NCBI GenBank assembly: GCA_030598165.1 | Contig: JAUVQL010000025.1 | Span: 1-8,756 of the forward strand | Length of the DNA: 8,756 nt | Reading direction: 5' to 3' | Source: Acidobacteriota bacterium | Lineage (GTDB): Bacteria > Acidobacteriota > Vicinamibacteria > Marinacidobacterales > SMYC01 | In this document: one piece after another, positions 7,287 to 8,756 of the stretch | Position numbering within the stretch: position 1 is the stretch's first letter | Layout of the letters: every line of letters begins with the position of its first letter | Notes under the pieces: model-generated | What the model saw: only the letters and a program-made list of their open reading frames with translations | Database searches by the model: none | What the model was told of the DNA's origin: nothing | Translations under genes and position numbers: made by a program

Positions 7287-8453
7287 CTACTTGAGCTTCT
7301 CCATTCCCGCGAACTCACGGTAAGCAGAGAATTTCTCCAAAACTTCTTTGTCATCTTCCGTGAGCTCGTCCTGAACCAATCGTACCAAAAGGGTTGCCAA
7401 TCCGGGCCCTAACATGAAGCCCTGGCCGCACATGCCAACGGCATTGATGTAGCCATCGACCTCCTTGACCTTCCCCACGATAGGTGAGCCATCTGGAGTC
7501 ATGGGATAGAGCCCCCGCCACGTCCTACGTACTTTGATGTTCTTCAACTTGGGCATGACGTCTACCATGCGTCGCGAAATCATGGGGAGGAACTCTGAAG
7601 TCTCCCGGCGATCCGTCCCAAGGATGGGAGGATCTGGTGTGATGCAAAAAATCAATTGGCCCGTACGGTGCTGATAGAAATAGTAGTTGGCCGAGCCCTT
7701 TGAAGGACGGATGTCGACAATCATCGGTTCGAGGAAGTGGGCTACCGGCTCGGTCACACCAGCCTCATGGGAGTCGGGCTTCACGGGCACGTCCAGCCCC
7801 ACCATCTGTGCGACCTTATTAGCGGAAGCGCCGGAGGCGTTGATCACAATCGGCGCGTCGTATTTGCCCTTATCGGTGACGACGCCCTTGACCTTGTCCT
7901 TGTCCTTGTCCCGGACGATTTCCTCAACGGATTCGAGGAAGCGAAACTCGGCTCCCTTTTCCTTACCCTGACGGTAGAAGCCATAAGTCGCAAGAAGCGG
8001 CGAGGCACTTCCATCTCCCGGTGAGTAGGTTCCGCCGATCAATCCGTTGCGGTTGAGATCGGGCACGACTTCCAGGAGGTCATCTTTGTCGAGCCAGTTG
8101 ATATCGAGTCCGTAGGATTGCTGAACCTTGATGAGGTCTTTCAGTATCTTCTCCTCCCGCTCCTGGTATGCGACAAAGGAGTATCCACCCTGATACCACT
8201 CGATATTGTCGCCGTAGGTTTCTTCCCACTGGGAGAAAATCTCGATACTTTTCAAGCTGGTGCGGATTTTGGCAACGTCGGAATGCGTGGCACGAATGCC
8301 CCCTATCGCCGCCTTGCTCGCCCCTTGCCCGACGCTGGCGTTTTTGTCGATGACCAGGGTCTTGATGCCGGCATCTGCCAGGGAAAAAGCTGTGGGCGCA
8401 CCGACGCTTCCGGCACCAATGATGATCACATCATAACGTCCATTACTTCCCAT
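7287..8453 (-). CDS. DAO-family FAD-dependent oxidoreductase (amino acid/amine dehydrogenase subunit-like)
   Basis: The 388-residue protein has an N-terminal FAD-binding Rossmann motif YDVIIIGAGSVG (7-18), an acidic residue ending the second strand (VID, 34-36), the family segment ASKAAIGGIR (45-54), and a C-terminal FAD-contacting region with RTWRGLYPMTPDGSPIVG (310-327) and GMCGQGFMLGPG (340-351). This is the pattern of D-amino acid dehydrogenase, glycine/sarcosine oxidase beta, HcnC and OoxB. No signal peptide is visible. The start at 8453 has AAGGA (8461-8465) at seven-base spacing and places the Rossmann motif at the N terminus; a longer reading from 8642 would overlap the neighbouring gene almost entirely and adds low-complexity sequence. 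The partner [2Fe-2S] gene overlaps it by 11 bases, implying one electron-transfer complex. The substrate is not determinable from sequence. Confidence 0.88.
   Translation of the reverse strand: MGSNGRYDVIIIGAGSVGAPTAFSLADAGIKTLVIDKNASVGQGASKAAIGGIRATHSDVAKIRTSLKSIEIFSQWEETYGDNIEWYQGGYSFVAYQEREEKILKDLIKVQQSYGLDINWLDKDDLLEVVPDLNRNGLIGGTYSPGDGSASPLLATYGFYRQGKEKGAEFRFLESVEEIVRDKDKDKVKGVVTDKGKYDAPIVINASGASANKVAQMVGLDVPVKPDSHEAGVTEPVAHFLEPMIVDIRPSKGSANYYFYQHRTGQLIFCITPDPPILGTDRRETSEFLPMISRRMVDVMPKLKNIKVRRTWRGLYPMTPDGSPIVGKVKEVDGYINAVGMCGQGFMLGPGLATLLVRLVQDELTEDDKEVLEKFSAYREFAGMEKLK
7885..7908. repeat. Short in-frame hexamer repeat inside the FAD oxidoreductase gene
   Basis: Four near-identical six-base units (CCCTTG, ACCTTG, TCCTTG, TCCTTG) lie end to end. 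On the coding strand they encode the alternating charged stretch RDKDKDKVKG (181-190), probably a surface loop between beta strands. Because units are six bases, gain or loss of one keeps the frame. Confidence 0.6.
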
Positions 8454-8745
8454 CGTTTGATCCTTCGGTTCCGCAGAAGACACCCAAGGGAACCTCGACG
8501 AAGAAAGGCCGCGCCACGTTTTCGGTGACCTCATCGATTTTGATTCCCTCTTCAGCAAATAACCTTTTGATGAGCCCGCCGCAAGTCTTGGATCCGCAGG
8601 CCCCCATCCCGGATCGCGTTGCGGTCTTGATCTCGTTGACATCGCGGGAACCGGCCCGAATCAATTCCCGGATCTCGCCGGCCGTGACGCGCTCACAACG
8701 ACAAACGATCGTGTCGTCGGTGAGCCGCTCGACGTAGAGATCCAT
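8443..8745 (-). CDS. Small BFD-type [2Fe-2S]-binding protein
   Basis: This 100-residue protein carries four cysteines spaced for a [2Fe-2S] cluster of the bacterioferritin-associated-ferredoxin (Fer2_BFD) type: C15-x-C17 in IVCRCERVT and C50-x4-C55 in GMGACGSKTC, with helical sequence between them (TAGEIRELIRAGSRDVNEIK). The same domain serves as a stand-alone subunit or fused module in octopine/nopaline oxidases, HCN synthase and dye-linked proline dehydrogenases, where it passes electrons between flavins. A fifth cysteine (C91) follows the segment FFVEVPLGVF. Its end overlaps the FAD oxidoreductase start, supporting a complex of the two products. The start at 8745 is supported by a short-spaced CGGAG (8749-8753), but with only 11 bases upstream an earlier start cannot be excluded. 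Confidence 0.85.
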   Translation of the reverse strand: MDLYVERLTDDTIVCRCERVTAGEIRELIRAGSRDVNEIKTATRSGMGACGSKTCGGLIKRLFAEEGIKIDEVTENVARPFFVEVPLGVFCGTEGSNDGK

Positions 8746-8753
8746 CGGCTCCG

Positions 8754-8756
8754 TTA
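8754..8756 (-). other. Possible stop codon of an upstream gene at the window edge
   Basis: The minus strand begins with TAA directly before the ribosome binding site of the [2Fe-2S] gene. In related operons a pyridine nucleotide-disulfide-type FAD subunit often lies here, so this could be its stop. Three bases cannot prove it. Confidence 0.2.

Noticed and set aside
8454..8642. N-terminal extension of the FAD oxidoreductase to 8642
   Set aside because: It lies inside the [2Fe-2S] gene in another frame, is basic and unstructured in appearance, and the ATG at 8453 has a good ribosome binding site just before the Rossmann motif.

Overview
The window is compact bacterial DNA with short gaps, Shine-Dalgarno sites and mid-to-high GC. 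It looks chromosomal and metabolic. I see no tRNA, rRNA, CRISPR array, insertion sequence or phage gene. The source is probably a non-model environmental bacterium. A polyphosphate-type glucokinase and the short (about 300 residue) form of 6-phosphogluconate dehydrogenase argue against a typical enterobacterium, but I cannot name a phylum with confidence.

Positions 1-5840 (minus strand, transcribed right to left) hold a pentose phosphate operon in the order tal, tkt, gnd, zwf, pgl. The last gene runs off the left edge. Gaps between genes are 2-10 bases, except for 97 bases between tkt and gnd. Together the genes cover oxidation of glucose 6-phosphate to ribulose 5-phosphate (zwf, pgl, gnd) and the carbon rearrangements of the non-oxidative branch (tkt, tal). 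Transketolase is interrupted by one extra base at a run of four G (3310-3313), either a sequencing/assembly error or a real inactivating mutation.

Positions 5841-6007 are a divergent regulatory region with a plausible sigma70-type promoter for the operon, a perfect hairpin at its predicted start, and a widely spaced pair of inverted 8-base sites. Reading the other way, 6008-7281 carries a polyphosphate glucokinase and a small exported NTF2-like protein. The glucokinase would make glucose 6-phosphate, the substrate of zwf, so the divergent pair reads as one unit: glucose plus polyphosphate in, reducing power and pentoses out.

Positions 7287-8745 (minus strand) belong to a different unit: a small BFD-type [2Fe-2S] protein overlapping by 11 bases a DAO-family FAD oxidoreductase. 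They resemble subunits of multi-subunit amino acid/amine dehydrogenases (the octopine oxidase, HcnABC and dye-linked proline dehydrogenase group). Their substrate cannot be read from the sequence. No gene-free stretch longer than 300 bases exists; the largest gap is the 167-base divergent region.
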